This document shows, piece by piece, positions 10,610 to 20,200 of a stretch of 64,000 nt of DNA. Location of the stretch: assembly GCF_003112435.1 (NCBI RefSeq), contig NZ_BDOQ01000003.1, positions 124,001 through 188,000 of the forward strand. Reading direction: 5' to 3'. The stretch comes from Novimethylophilus kurashikiensis. Lineage in GTDB: Bacteria > Pseudomonadota > Gammaproteobacteria > Burkholderiales > Methylophilaceae. The notes below the pieces were generated by a model. It saw nothing but the letters and a program-made list of their open reading frames with translations. It did not search any database and had not been told where the DNA came from. Position 1 is the first letter of the stretch, and each line of letters starts with the position of its first letter. Position numbers and translations under genes: made by a program.

Positions 10610-11704
10610 ATGTCTGATCAAAAAAAAGTAGCACTGATTACCGGGGTAACCGGCCAGGACGGCGCTTACCTTGCCGAACTTCTGCTAAACAAGGGTTATA
10701 TCGTCCATGGTATTAAGCGACGCAGCAGCCTTTTTAATACTGATCGTATCGACCATCTCTATCAAGACCCCCACGAAAAAGACGTGCGCTTTTTCCTGCA
10801 TCACGGAGACCTGACCGACAGCTCCAGCCTCATTCGAATCATCCAGCAAACCCAACCGGACGAGATCTACAATCTCGCCGCGCAAAGCCATGTCGCTGTG
10901 TCTTTCGAAGAACCGGAATACACCGCCAATTCCGATGCACTAGGCGCTCTCCGCATTCTGGAGGCCATTCGTATTCTCGGACTGGAAAAAAAGACGCGCT
11001 TTTATCAAGCCAGTACATCCGAACTTTACGGTTTAGTGCAGGAAATTCCTCAGAAGGAAACTACCCCTTTCTACCCGCGCAGCCCTTATGCAGTCGCCAA
11101 GCTTTACGCGTACTGGATCACGATCAATTATCGCGAAGCGTATGGTATCTATGCCTGTAACGGCATATTGTTTAATCATGAAAGTCCGATTCGCGGCGAA
11201 ACCTTTGTCACCAGGAAAATCACCCGCGCCCTGGCTCGCATCAAACTAGGTCTACAGGATTGCCTGTATTTGGGTAACCTCGATGCCAAACGTGATTGGG
11301 GACATGCAAAAGATTATGTCGAAATGCAATGGTTGATGTTGCAGCAAGAAAAGCCAGAAGACTTTGTTATTGCAACAGGCGTTCAGTACAGCGTACGCGA
11401 CTTTATTAATGCCGCAGCCGAAGAACTTTCACTGAAAATTTACTGGGAAGGTACTGGCGTTGACGAGAAAGGCTATGACGAAACTGGCAAGTGTATTGTG
11501 GCCGTCGACCCCAAATATTTCCGTCCTACAGAAGTGGAAACATTGCTGGGCGATCCTTCCAAGGCCAAAGAACAGCTGGGATGGACTCCCAGGACCAGTT
11601 TTGCAGAGCTTGTGAAGGAAATGATCCGAGAAGACCTAAAAAGTGCCGAGCGGGACGAGCTTGTTAAAAAGCACGGGTTCAAAGCTATGGATTACCATGA
11701 GTAA
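10610..11704 (+). CDS. gmd: GDP-mannose 4,6-dehydratase
   Basis: Converts GDP-mannose to GDP-4-keto-6-deoxy-D-mannose. The 364-residue protein carries the hallmark [32 protein letters not shown], the catalytic STSELYG and [10 protein letters not shown] (YxxxK), and [19 protein letters not shown]. Length and motifs match the family throughout. It follows fcl by 11 bp with an AAGGATT ribosome-binding site. The order fcl then gmd is the reverse of the common gmd-fcl order but the pair is intact. Confidence 0.97.
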   Translation: MSDQKKVALITGVTGQDGAYLAELLLNKGYIVHGIKRRSSLFNTDRIDHLYQDPHEKDVRFFLHHGDLTDSSSLIRIIQQTQPDEIYNLAAQSHVAVSFEEPEYTANSDALGALRILEAIRILGLEKKTRFYQASTSELYGLVQEIPQKETTPFYPRSPYAVAKLYAYWITINYREAYGIYACNGILFNHESPIRGETFVTRKITRALARIKLGLQDCLYLGNLDAKRDWGHAKDYVEMQWLMLQQEKPEDFVIATGVQYSVRDFINAAAEELSLKIYWEGTGVDEKGYDETGKCIVAVDPKYFRPTEVETLLGDPSKAKEQLGWTPRTSFAELVKEMIREDLKSAERDELVKKHGFKAMDYHE

Positions 11705-11741
11705 TGCCAAGCATCAATCGACTTAATTCATTTGTTTCACC

Positions 11742-12605
11742 ATGAAAAAAATTATTGATGTCACGGCCGACTCGGCGAACCGGCAGCCCTTTACAGTAAC
11801 CATCAAACCACGCAAAGGCTGGAATGCACCAGAATGGTCTGAAATATGGCGGTTTAGAGAACTGATTGTTGTATTTGCTTGGCGAGAAATTTCCATTTTA
11901 TATAAACAAGCTGTCATAGGAGTTGGATGGATGATTTTCCAACCCCTCATCACTGTCGGCATATTCACGCTCCTTTTCGGACGCTTAGCCGGCATACCTT
12001 CTGACGGCTTGCCATATCCAATATTTGCCTTGACGGGACTACTCCCTTGGCAATATTTCTCCAAGTCTGTACTAACAGGCAGCAACAGTTTAGTTGCGAA
12101 CAAAGGAATTCTAACCAAGACCTACTTTCCACGACTCATTCTTCCTTTGAGCGGGGTGCTTGCTGGATTGGCTGATTTAGCAATAGGTCTTACACTTCTA
12201 CTTTGCTTGATGCTGTGGTACGGCTTGCCGTTATCCTTGCATCTTCTAGTACTTCCCGTGTTGCTTGTCATGGTAGTGCTTCTGGCTTTTGGCCTTGCCG
12301 TAACTCTCGCCGGGCTAAACGCAATCTATCGAGACATCAGCCTTGTGCTACCTTTTGTAATGCAAGTATTGATGTATTCAACTCCCATTATTTACTCAGT
12401 TGGCTTTATTCCACCTCATTGGCAGTGGCTTATCAAACTAAACCCGATGACCGGCATAATCACAAGCATTCGCTGGGCAGTACTGGGGATTGGCAGACTC
12501 GATAGTACTGCCTTGTGGATATCAATGGCTTGGATAATTCTCTTAATATGGGCCGGAGTTCGCTTGTTCAAACGGTTGGAAGCTGAGTTTGTAGATCGGC
12601 TATAA
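11742..12605 (+). CDS. ABC-2 polysaccharide exporter permease (Wzm-like)
   Basis: Inner-membrane permease of an ABC transporter that exports a finished lipid-linked polysaccharide to the periplasm. The 287-residue product has about six hydrophobic helices and the ABC-2 family segments REISILYKQAVIGVGWMIFQP and FGLAVTLAGLNAIYRDI. It is immediately followed by the matching ATPase. Neither a Wzx flippase nor a Wzy polymerase is seen in the cluster, consistent with ABC-dependent assembly. From here to about 22.2 kb the DNA is visibly richer in A+T than the flanks. Confidence 0.9.
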   Translation: MKKIIDVTADSANRQPFTVTIKPRKGWNAPEWSEIWRFRELIVVFAWREISILYKQAVIGVGWMIFQPLITVGIFTLLFGRLAGIPSDGLPYPIFALTGLLPWQYFSKSVLTGSNSLVANKGILTKTYFPRLILPLSGVLAGLADLAIGLTLLLCLMLWYGLPLSLHLLVLPVLLVMVVLLAFGLAVTLAGLNAIYRDISLVLPFVMQVLMYSTPIIYSVGFIPPHWQWLIKLNPMTGIITSIRWAVLGIGRLDSTALWISMAWIILLIWAGVRLFKRLEAEFVDRL

Positions 12606-12628
12606 GCTTCATTATAAGGGTAAAAGCA

Positions 12629-13900
12629 TTGACAAAAATCGTTATTGAAGTTGCGGATATCGGTAAACAATTTAAGCGTCCAGTCGCCCTCCAAGCAAAT
12701 ACTCTTCGTGACGCGATTGCTTACAAATGGCACAACTGGTTGAAGAAATTGACCAATCGCCCCGCCACACACACACAAGAGGACTCATTCTGGGCTTTAC
12801 GTGAAATCAATTTTCAAGTAAGGGAAGGGGAAGTAGTTGGCTTGATTGGCAGAAATGGGGCTGGGAAAAGCACTTTACTCAAAATTCTTTCTCGCATCTC
12901 CATGCCGACTGAGGGGCAGATCAGAATGCATGGTCGCGTAGGTTCACTGCTGGAGGTAGGTACAGGATTTCACCCAGAATTAACGGGAAAAGAAAATGTA
13001 TATCTTAATGGCGCCATTCTTGGTCTTACACGCAATGAAATCAACAAGAAATTTGATGCGATATTGGATTTCTCAGGTGTTGAAGAATTTATTGACACTC
13101 CGGTAAAACATTACTCTAGCGGCATGCAAGCTCGTCTTGGTTTTGCAGTTGCAGCCCATTTAGAGCCAGAGATATTAATTGTAGATGAAGTCTTAGCTGT
13201 TGGTGATGCCGCTTTTCAGAAAAAATGCCTTGGAAAAATGCGTGATGCAGCAGGGGAAGGAAGAACTGTTTTGTATGTTAGTCACAATTTGGCAAGCTTA
13301 AACACCTTCTGTACTCGCGGGATTGTTCTCGATCATGGGAAAGTGTCCTTCGATGGAGATATAGATAAGGCGGTTACACATTATCTGAAAGGAATATTCC
13401 CCTTGGAGAAGGGTACGGATGGCTTTAGTCAACGCAGCATAGATGGGTTTAAAATTATCACGGTCAAAATAAGAGATTCTAACAATCACGATACACCGGT
13501 GATGCGTCACGGCGAAGAATCTGCGCTTCACTTTCATTTTGAAAACAAACTTTCATCTGCTCCACACGGGCTTGTCATTGGAATATTAGTGACCAACGAA
13601 ATTGGAATTGATGTAATTAATGTGAATTCAATAATGACTGGAGCAACACTCGCTCCATTACCATCGGCGGGAGAAATTGTATTTCAATTAGGCAGGATTG
13701 GATTATTACCCGGCAATTACTACATAACGTTTACAGTAAATTCTTCAGATGGTGTTGTGTGTCAAATATATAGCGGACTATCTATAACAGTTGCGGATGG
13801 AGATTTTTACGGTAGCGGAAAGGGATGTTTAACGACACGAGCGATTTACATGCCTGAATGTAGTTGGTCAATTAGAAATGAAGAAATATGCGCATCATAA
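12629..13900 (+). CDS. ABC polysaccharide exporter ATPase with C-terminal glycan-recognition domain (Wzt-like)
   Basis: ATP-binding subunit of the exporter. Residues about 1-250 form the ATPase, with Walker A GRNGAGKSTLLK, signature YSSGMQARL, Walker B EILIVDEVLAVGD and the H-loop VSHN. Residues about 280-415 are an additional beta-sandwich of the Wzt C-terminal type. In known systems (E. coli O8/O9a, Klebsiella O12) that domain recognises the chain-terminating modification before export. The start is TTG at 12629, preceded by AAGGG. Its end overlaps the sulfotransferase start by 13 bp, suggesting that the two are co-produced. Confidence 0.92.
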   Translation: MTKIVIEVADIGKQFKRPVALQANTLRDAIAYKWHNWLKKLTNRPATHTQEDSFWALREINFQVREGEVVGLIGRNGAGKSTLLKILSRISMPTEGQIRMHGRVGSLLEVGTGFHPELTGKENVYLNGAILGLTRNEINKKFDAILDFSGVEEFIDTPVKHYSSGMQARLGFAVAAHLEPEILIVDEVLAVGDAAFQKKCLGKMRDAAGEGRTVLYVSHNLASLNTFCTRGIVLDHGKVSFDGDIDKAVTHYLKGIFPLEKGTDGFSQRSIDGFKIITVKIRDSNNHDTPVMRHGEESALHFHFENKLSSAPHGLVIGILVTNEIGIDVINVNSIMTGATLAPLPSAGEIVFQLGRIGLLPGNYYITFTVNSSDGVVCQIYSGLSITVADGDFYGSGKGCLTTRAIYMPECSWSIRNEEICAS

Positions 13901-14697
13901 TTAATTCTGTTCCTAAAGCAGGAACTCATCTAGCAGCGTCAGTTTTGAGTGAAATGGGACTAACTAAACGGGATGACGTAGGCCTAACAGGAATTCAACG
14001 CCGCCGCAGCATTAAGGATGCAGCATTAGATTTTATCTGGCCTCGCAAAGTCAACCTCGACTTAGATGAGTCATCCAAGTCCACTTCAACATTGCGCTGC
14101 GTGCCTCAATTGGAGCTTATAGAAAACAATGAGTTTGCAGTGGAGCATCTACCTTACTCTAAAGCTTTAGAACAAACTTTGATGCGACATAATGTTCGAC
14201 TCATTTGCATTATCCGGGACCCAAGAGCAGTTTTATGGTCTTGGTATCACCATATGCTCAAGCACGCCGATTATCAATTTCATGAAGAGATGAATGATCC
14301 ATCTCTTTCATTAGAGCAAAAATTGATGATTCCAATACTTGGTCGCCGAAAATCATCAGACATTGTCTTAGCTTCATTAGCTGATAGATACCGCAGATTC
14401 TTGCCTTGGAAAAATTCATCGATAGCTTTATGGATTAAATTCGAGCATTTAATTGGACCACATGGTGGAGGTGATGTCGAATTGCAACAAGAAACAGTAG
14501 CGAAAATTGCTGCGTTCTTGGGAGTTGAGATTGATTCATACACTATCGCCACAGCAATTTTTGGAAGAAATGCTTGGACATTCAGAGCTGGCCGTATAGA
14601 CGAGTGGCAGAGTGCCATACCTGCTTCAATCATAAAATATGTTGATAATGAATTCTCCGAGCTTTACTCCGATATTGGTTATGCTCCAGCGAATTAG
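13888..14697 (+). CDS. Sulfotransferase-family protein
   Basis: Likely cytoplasmic sulfotransferase using PAPS. The 269-residue protein opens with a 5'-phosphosulfate loop (SVPKAGTHL, residues 7-15), has the 3'-phosphate-binding region IIRDPRAVLWSWYHH in the middle, and near the C-terminus FRAGRIDEWQ, which corresponds to the KxGxxGdW motif of the family. The acceptor is unknown; the setting suggests a sugar of the exported polysaccharide or a lipid intermediate. It overlaps wzt by 13 bp. Substrate sulfation is inferred from motifs and context only, and a kinase or other P-loop role is less likely. Confidence 0.75.
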   Translation: MRIIINSVPKAGTHLAASVLSEMGLTKRDDVGLTGIQRRRSIKDAALDFIWPRKVNLDLDESSKSTSTLRCVPQLELIENNEFAVEHLPYSKALEQTLMRHNVRLICIIRDPRAVLWSWYHHMLKHADYQFHEEMNDPSLSLEQKLMIPILGRRKSSDIVLASLADRYRRFLPWKNSSIALWIKFEHLIGPHGGGDVELQQETVAKIAAFLGVEIDSYTIATAIFGRNAWTFRAGRIDEWQSAIPASIIKYVDNEFSELYSDIGYAPAN

Positions 14698-14712
14698 GAT
14701 CGGAGAGCATTA

Positions 14713-15288
14713 ATGCCAATGTTCTTAAAATTCCAATCAGCCCCAATATCAATCCTTCAGCGCATTAAAAATCGCTTACGGCACTATTCAGAGAGAATAA
14801 TTGGTAGGGTGTCTTTAATTCGACTCAACTCAAAAAAAGATCCTATCTGGCCAACTGCCAACGTCGATAAGCGCGACATGGTTATTGTCGCTCCAACGGC
14901 GGAAATAAAAGATTACGTAATTATTAGAGCCTTTCATGAACTAATAACAATAGGCGATTACTCCCAAATCAATCCATTTACAGTGATTTATGGAGGCGCC
15001 CCAATTGTTATCGGAAACAATGTAATGATCGGACCTCATTGCACTATTTCCTCTGGTAATCATGATTATCAGCAAATTGAAAGGCCAATGCGCCATGCCG
15101 GAAACTTAATCGAGGGCCCAATAATTATTGAGGATGATGTTTGGGTGGGAGCTAATTGCGTTGTTACTGATGGTGTCCGTATTGGCCGTGGAGCAGTTAT
15201 TGGTGCTGGCACAGTTATTACTAAAGATGTAGCACCATTTGCTGTTATCGTAGGTGCCTCTCAGCGTATTCTTAAAATGCGTATGTAA
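14713..15288 (+). CDS. Left-handed beta-helix (hexapeptide) acyltransferase
   Basis: O- or N-acetyltransferase of the WcaF/CysE/LacA fold. The 191-residue product has hexapeptide repeats from about residue 70 onwards (for example IGDYSQINPF, IGNNVMIGPHCTISSGNHDY, IEDDVWVGANCVV, IGRGAVIGAGTVI). The HDY segment is the usual catalytic His loop. The N-terminal 60 residues are basic. A GGAG precedes the ATG. It probably acetylates a residue of the polysaccharide made by this cluster. Confidence 0.85.
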   Translation: MPMFLKFQSAPISILQRIKNRLRHYSERIIGRVSLIRLNSKKDPIWPTANVDKRDMVIVAPTAEIKDYVIIRAFHELITIGDYSQINPFTVIYGGAPIVIGNNVMIGPHCTISSGNHDYQQIERPMRHAGNLIEGPIIIEDDVWVGANCVVTDGVRIGRGAVIGAGTVITKDVAPFAVIVGASQRILKMRM

Positions 15289-15306
15289 AAAAGAAGTATT
15301 TTCTAA

Positions 15307-16206
15307 ATGCCATCATCTTCAGTTGTAATAACCAACCTTATTGGCGGCCTTGGTAACCAAATGTTCCAATATGCAGCAGGCCGAGCCCTTGCTGATCGCC
15401 ATAATGCAAAACTCTTACTTGATCTAAGTGGATTCGAAAATTACTCCTTACGTCGTTATGAGCTAGAAACACTAAATATCCGTGCGGAAATTGCCAGCCA
15501 ATCGGATATTGAATTCTTCCGATCCTCCGTACCATTCAGATGGGAAATGGGGAAGGTATTAAATAATTTTTCTAAAATTCTACTCTCCAAAAAAAAGGCT
15601 CAGGTTTTTAACGAATCTACTTTTTCTTTTATGCCAGAGTTGCAAAAGCAACCTCTCCCTCTCTATATGTCAGGCTATTGGCAGAGTGAACGTTATTTTA
15701 ATAATTCCTCAGATATTATCCGTCGCGACTTCGAGCTGAAAGAACCTTTAGACGTTGAAAACAAAAAAATACTTAATAAAATTCAACAAACCGTATCGAT
15801 ATCACTGCATGTACGTCGAGGTGATTATGTTACCAACTCCACTACAGCAAAATTCCACGGCACCTGTTCCTTAGACTACTACTACTCAGCCATACGCTTT
15901 GTTGCAAGTCGAGTTCAACATCCACATTTTTTCATTTTTTCAGATGATTTGGATTGGGTATCCAAAAATCTAAATCTTAGTCATCCATCAACCCTCGTAG
16001 ATATAAACGGACCGAGCAGTGGTGCTGCAGATATTGCGCTTATGAAACAATGTCAGCATAACATTATTGCGAATAGCTCCTTCAGTTGGTGGGGCGCATG
16101 GCTCAACCCTTCGCCCCATAAAATTGTTGTTGCTCCACAACGTTGGTTTAACCAATCGACCCACGACACCAGTGACCTGCTTCCAGCAAAGTGGTTCAAG
16201 CTATGA
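15307..16206 (+). CDS. GT11 alpha-1,2-fucosyltransferase-like glycosyltransferase
   Basis: Transfers L-fucose from GDP-fucose to a galactose-type acceptor. The 299-residue protein shows the GT11 motifs: GGLGNQMFQYAAGRALA near the N-terminus, the donor-binding HVRRGDYV (residues about 168-175), and NSSFSWWGAWLN near the C-terminus. GDP-fucose is supplied by manC-gmd-fcl upstream, and UDP-galactose could be supplied by galE. The final codons overlap the following GT2 gene. Alpha-1,2 linkage is the usual activity of the family and is inferred here. Confidence 0.9.
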   Translation: MPSSSVVITNLIGGLGNQMFQYAAGRALADRHNAKLLLDLSGFENYSLRRYELETLNIRAEIASQSDIEFFRSSVPFRWEMGKVLNNFSKILLSKKKAQVFNESTFSFMPELQKQPLPLYMSGYWQSERYFNNSSDIIRRDFELKEPLDVENKKILNKIQQTVSISLHVRRGDYVTNSTTAKFHGTCSLDYYYSAIRFVASRVQHPHFFIFSDDLDWVSKNLNLSHPSTLVDINGPSSGAADIALMKQCQHNIIANSSFSWWGAWLNPSPHKIVVAPQRWFNQSTHDTSDLLPAKWFKL

Positions 16207-17198
16207 CATTTCCTCAGGTTAGTGTTGTACTCCCTGTTTATAACGGTGCCGCCGATGTTGCAAAGGCTGTTGATTCGATCCTATCTCAGACGTATAAAAA
16301 TTTTGAGTTGATCATAATTGATGACGGCTCGAAGGATGATTCTTATAGCCTTCTTAAATCCTTTACAGATTCACGCATCACCCTTATTCGCCAAGATAAC
16401 ATGGGCCTTGCCGCCACCCTTAATAGGGGCATCTCATTGGCGAGAGGTCGTTACATAGCTCGCCAGGACCAAGATGACATATCCCTAACAGACAGATTGG
16501 CTAAGCAGGTTGCCTACATGGAAAGCCACCCTGAATGTGCATTACTCGGAACTGCCGCAGATATATGGGTTGGAGATTACCCCACGTCCCGCGGCCATGA
16601 TCATCCAACAGAACATGGAATTCTTTGTTTCGAACTGCTGTTTAATAATCCATTCGTTCACAGCTCTGTAATGCTGAACAGACATTCGATTTTGCACATA
16701 GGTGGGTACTCAACAGACCCTCTTCGCCAACCGCCTGAAGATTTCGAATTATGGTCTAGGATTGCGCGGCATTTTCATGTCGCAAATTTAGCAGAGAGAC
16801 TCGTTGTTTACCGCGAAGTACCTAACAGCATGTCCCGAGCAGGCCCTAATCCGTTTCTCGACAGGGTAGTGACGATTTGTGCTGAGAATCTGGCATACAC
16901 TAATAACTTGGAATTATCCAATCAAACATGCATAAATGTTGCCGCCTTGACTCATTCTGCTAGTCACAGATTTTCGACTTCTCTCAACATTAGGGACATG
17001 AGCAATCTGGTAATCCACGCAGGTGAATTAATCGCTAATACTTATAATTGTCCAGAAGTGATAAATCGCGCACAACATCGTGTAAAAATCTTGCGTTATC
17101 AACATTTCCTCCAGCGCAGTAATACAAATTGGGCAAGACCACTTTTAAGTGTTATCCGTACAATCAACAGTAAATTACATCGGCCCAATTTAAAATAA
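16203..17198 (+). CDS. Family 2 glycosyltransferase
   Basis: Cytoplasmic inverting glycosyltransferase. The GT-A domain is clear: VSVVLPVYNGAADVAKAVDSIL, IIIDDGSKDDS, and the metal-binding ARQDQDD in place of the more common DADD. A later HPTEH and PPEDFELW region corresponds to the acceptor-side ED motif. The ATG at 16203 overlaps the GT11 stop by 4 bp and is preferred over the ATG at 16191. The donor and acceptor sugars cannot be read from sequence. About 331 residues, typical for the family. Confidence 0.88.
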   Translation: MTFPQVSVVLPVYNGAADVAKAVDSILSQTYKNFELIIIDDGSKDDSYSLLKSFTDSRITLIRQDNMGLAATLNRGISLARGRYIARQDQDDISLTDRLAKQVAYMESHPECALLGTAADIWVGDYPTSRGHDHPTEHGILCFELLFNNPFVHSSVMLNRHSILHIGGYSTDPLRQPPEDFELWSRIARHFHVANLAERLVVYREVPNSMSRAGPNPFLDRVVTICAENLAYTNNLELSNQTCINVAALTHSASHRFSTSLNIRDMSNLVIHAGELIANTYNCPEVINRAQHRVKILRYQHFLQRSNTNWARPLLSVIRTINSKLHRPNLK

Positions 17199-17207
17199 CT
17201 CTGACTT

Positions 17208-18560
17208 ATGAAGCTTCTATTTTGTTGTGAGTTTTACTATCCAAGTGTAGGTGGCGTGCAGGAGGTAATGCGTCAGATAGCCGAACGAATGGTTAAAAAT
17301 GGCCACGAAGTTACCATCGCTACGTCTCAATTGAACAACCGAAACTTTGATTCTCATAATGGTGTAAGAATCGTCGAGTTCGCTGTCACGGGCAACTTAA
17401 CTCGTGGCTTAGAAGGGGAAATTGAGCGATACCAAAGCTTTCTCGCCAATTTTAATGCAGATGCCATCATGATTAAAGCTGCCCAGCAATGGACTTTTGA
17501 TGCGTCATGGCCAGTTCTAGATTTAATAAAAGCGCGCAAAGTTTTTATTCCTTGTGGCTTTTCTGGACTCTATGAACCTGAATATGCACAGTACTTCTGT
17601 AATCTACCTAATATTCTTCGTAAGTTTGATCACCTCATCTTTTATGCAGAACGCTACCGAGACATCGATTTCGTCAAAAATCATGGCATGCAGCATTTCT
17701 CGATAGTTCCTAATGGTGCCTGTGAAGAAGAGTTTTCTGCTATCAAAGACTCATCTTTCAGAGAACGACATGGAATTCCTGAGTCTAGCTTTCTGTTGCT
17801 AACTGTCGGCAGCATGACTGGCATGAAAGGACACAGAGAAGTTGCTGAAGCCGTCGCTCGGCTCAATTCCAAGGGACGACATGTAACCCTTATTTTAAAT
17901 GGCAACAGGCTTCCAAGCATTTCCGACATTAGAGTGAATTTAGCCACTCCCAGCAAATGCAGCGGCATAGAGAACTTATTAATTAGGTTTAGACATCTCG
18001 GTAAACGTACATCCAAATTAGCAGGAAAAGCTTGTAGGGCATTTAGGGTTTACCAGAAAGAGGGGTGGAAAGGGGTTTGGCAACGTATAGCAACTTTGTT
18101 GGGGCAAAAGAAAAAAACGTTGGACTATTGGATTAATGATATAAATCATCAGGTTAGAAATAAAAAAATCTTGCAGTTAGATTTGCCGCGAACCGAACTA
18201 ATTCAAGCCTACAAAGCTTCAGACCTTTTCGTATTTGCTTCGAACATTGAATACTCTCCGTTGGTTCTTTTCGAGTCCACAGCAGCAGGCTTACCTTTCC
18301 TCTCGGTCCCAGTAGGTAATGCAGAAGAAATTGCAGAGTGGACGGGCGGCGGGTGTATTTGCCCTGCGCTTAAAGATGAACGTGGTTATACTCGCGTCGA
18401 CCCTGAATTGCTTTCTAAAATGATCCTTGAATTGATGGATCATCCGGAGGATCTTCGCAAACTTGGAGAAAATGGCCATGCTGCATGGCGCGAACGCTTT
18501 AATTGGTTGACTATTGCGAAAGATTACGAAGAAATTTTGAGTGGTGTAGTTTCCAGATAA
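17208..18560 (+). CDS. Family 4 glycosyltransferase with an internal basic insertion
   Basis: Retaining GT-B glycosyltransferase. The N-terminal domain opens FCCEFYYPSVGGVQEV, the C-terminal Rossmann domain starts LLTVGSMTGMKGH (about residue 200), and the donor site lies in SPLVLFESTAAGLP (EX7E-type). Between about residues 235 and 320 sits an unusual basic helical insertion (FRHLGKRTSKLAGKA through KKKTLDYW), making the protein 450 residues against the usual 360-390. This could be a membrane or acceptor-binding element. It is in line with the cluster, 9 bp after the GT2 gene. Confidence 0.85.
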   Translation: MKLLFCCEFYYPSVGGVQEVMRQIAERMVKNGHEVTIATSQLNNRNFDSHNGVRIVEFAVTGNLTRGLEGEIERYQSFLANFNADAIMIKAAQQWTFDASWPVLDLIKARKVFIPCGFSGLYEPEYAQYFCNLPNILRKFDHLIFYAERYRDIDFVKNHGMQHFSIVPNGACEEEFSAIKDSSFRERHGIPESSFLLLTVGSMTGMKGHREVAEAVARLNSKGRHVTLILNGNRLPSISDIRVNLATPSKCSGIENLLIRFRHLGKRTSKLAGKACRAFRVYQKEGWKGVWQRIATLLGQKKKTLDYWINDINHQVRNKKILQLDLPRTELIQAYKASDLFVFASNIEYSPLVLFESTAAGLPFLSVPVGNAEEIAEWTGGGCICPALKDERGYTRVDPELLSKMILELMDHPEDLRKLGENGHAAWRERFNWLTIAKDYEEILSGVVSR

Positions 18561-18569
18561 GGATTAGTT

Positions 18570-19496
18570 GTGCGCACGTGCATTATTGGCGGATCCGGTT
18601 TTATCGGTCGATACTTGGCCCAAGCGCTAGTTGAGACAGGGAGAGATGTAATAGCAATTGGTCGGCGCTCCAACCCTGAGTTCTTACCATCAGGCTGTGA
18701 GTATGTGTCGTGCGATTATGCCAACCGACCTTTGTTGCGCCAAATACTTCACACATGTGACGAAATTGTTGATCTTGCATATGCAACCGTTCCACAAACT
18801 AGCTTTGCCGATCCGATAAATGATATCCAAGCAAATTTATATCCAAGCGTAGGACTCCTTGAAGAGGCATGCGCTCTGGGTACTAAGTTACGTAAATTGT
18901 TAATTGTATCCTCGGGTGGCACAGTGTATGGACTGGTCGAGGATTTACCTATCTCAGAAGAGACAGCGCTTGCTCCTGTTTCTCCATATGGAATTACCAA
19001 GCTCACTATCGAACGTTACGCTATGATGTTCCATCGATTACATGGCCTCCCAGTCACGATTGTCCGACCAGCCAACGCCTATGGAGTTGGACAAAAGCCT
19101 TTTATGGGACAAGGTTTTATTGCAACAGCAATGGGATACATACTTCGCGGTGAAGAAGTTGTTATATTCGGTACCCGTGGCACTATCCGTGATTATATCC
19201 ATGTGAAAGATATAGCTAGTGGCATTGTTGCCGCACTGGAGAAAGGCTCTTGTGGTACAGCCTACAATATAGGTACCGGCATTGGCCGCGATAACCAAGA
19301 AGTACTAGAAACACTTTCGCCACTTGTAACTAAGTCTGGCTATTCAGTTTATATTAGAACAGAAGCTACCAGGCGCTTTGACGTTCCTGCCAATATCCTT
19401 GATTCTAAAAGTCTTCGTGAATGTTCTGGATGGCATCCTAATGTGTCATTCGAAAAGGGTATAGAAGAGATGTGGAATAAGCTCATCTCCGAATAG
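18570..19496 (+). CDS. NAD-dependent sugar epimerase/dehydratase (extended SDR)
   Basis: Nucleotide-sugar-modifying SDR enzyme. The 308-residue protein has GGSGFIGRYL at the N-terminus, SSGGTVYG, the catalytic SPYGITK (YxxxK), and RDYIHVKDIA typical of UDP-sugar 4-epimerases and related enzymes. It starts at a GTG (18570) preceded by ATAAGGA. It probably makes or epimerises another sugar donor for this chain; the exact substrate cannot be told from the sequence. A second UDP-sugar epimerase besides galE suggests the glycan contains more than galactose and fucose. Confidence 0.82.
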   Translation: MRTCIIGGSGFIGRYLAQALVETGRDVIAIGRRSNPEFLPSGCEYVSCDYANRPLLRQILHTCDEIVDLAYATVPQTSFADPINDIQANLYPSVGLLEEACALGTKLRKLLIVSSGGTVYGLVEDLPISEETALAPVSPYGITKLTIERYAMMFHRLHGLPVTIVRPANAYGVGQKPFMGQGFIATAMGYILRGEEVVIFGTRGTIRDYIHVKDIASGIVAALEKGSCGTAYNIGTGIGRDNQEVLETLSPLVTKSGYSVYIRTEATRRFDVPANILDSKSLRECSGWHPNVSFEKGIEEMWNKLISE

Positions 19497-19534
19497 AGTA
19501 AACGTACGACAAATCTATCGCTTAGGCCAATTAA

Positions 19535-20197
19535 ATGCTTCGCTCTCAAATTCGCAGAATGACAACCCCAGAACAACGAGCAAAAATTCTGGATATATTA
19601 AAATCTCTAAAAAAAATATTTCCCAAGATCGACCGCTTTGCTGAATTTACTCCGCCTTATCGTCTTCATCTAGGGTGTGGCAACATTAAGCTGGAAGGCT
19701 TTTGCAATGTTGATGCATTAGCGACCATTGCAGTAGACGTTATAGATGACATTCGAGAATTGAGACGCTTTCCGAACAATTCCGTAAGTGAAATTTACGC
19801 TTGTCATGTGCTAGAGCATTTTGGCCATGATGAGGTGCAGCCTATTCTTAAGCGCTGGTTTGAAATACTTGAACCAGGAGGAATATTACGTATCTCAGTT
19901 CCCGACATTGATCGTATTGTGACTATTTATAAAGAAAATCTCACGCACTTTCATACGAAAGGACACTCTCCTTGGATTGGCCTGATTTATGGCGGTCAAT
20001 CCACCCCCTACGATTTCCACAAAACTGGTTACAATGCATGCTGGTTATCTTATCTTCTTGAGCAATGCGGATATGCTGATTGCCAAGAGTATCCTCACGA
20101 ACCGCATTTTGTTCCCGGCGCTGTTGATGCTTCTCAAGCTAAAGAGCCGTTCGGTGTTTTTTTCTCATTAAATATGATGGCACGTAAGCCTTTTTAA
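19535..20197 (+). CDS. Class I SAM-dependent methyltransferase
   Basis: A 220-residue methyltransferase with motif I LHLGCGNIKLEG and a later HVLEHFGHDEV...EPGGILRISVPD, the pattern of methyltransferases found in polysaccharide clusters. It may methylate a sugar or a chain terminus; chain-capping methylation coupled to Wzt recognition is known in O8/O9a-type systems, which makes this a candidate terminator enzyme. An internal ATG at 19559 is an alternative start. Confidence 0.8.
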   Translation: MLRSQIRRMTTPEQRAKILDILKSLKKIFPKIDRFAEFTPPYRLHLGCGNIKLEGFCNVDALATIAVDVIDDIRELRRFPNNSVSEIYACHVLEHFGHDEVQPILKRWFEILEPGGILRISVPDIDRIVTIYKENLTHFHTKGHSPWIGLIYGGQSTPYDFHKTGYNACWLSYLLEQCGYADCQEYPHEPHFVPGAVDASQAKEPFGVFFSLNMMARKPF

Positions 20198-20200
20198 TCG

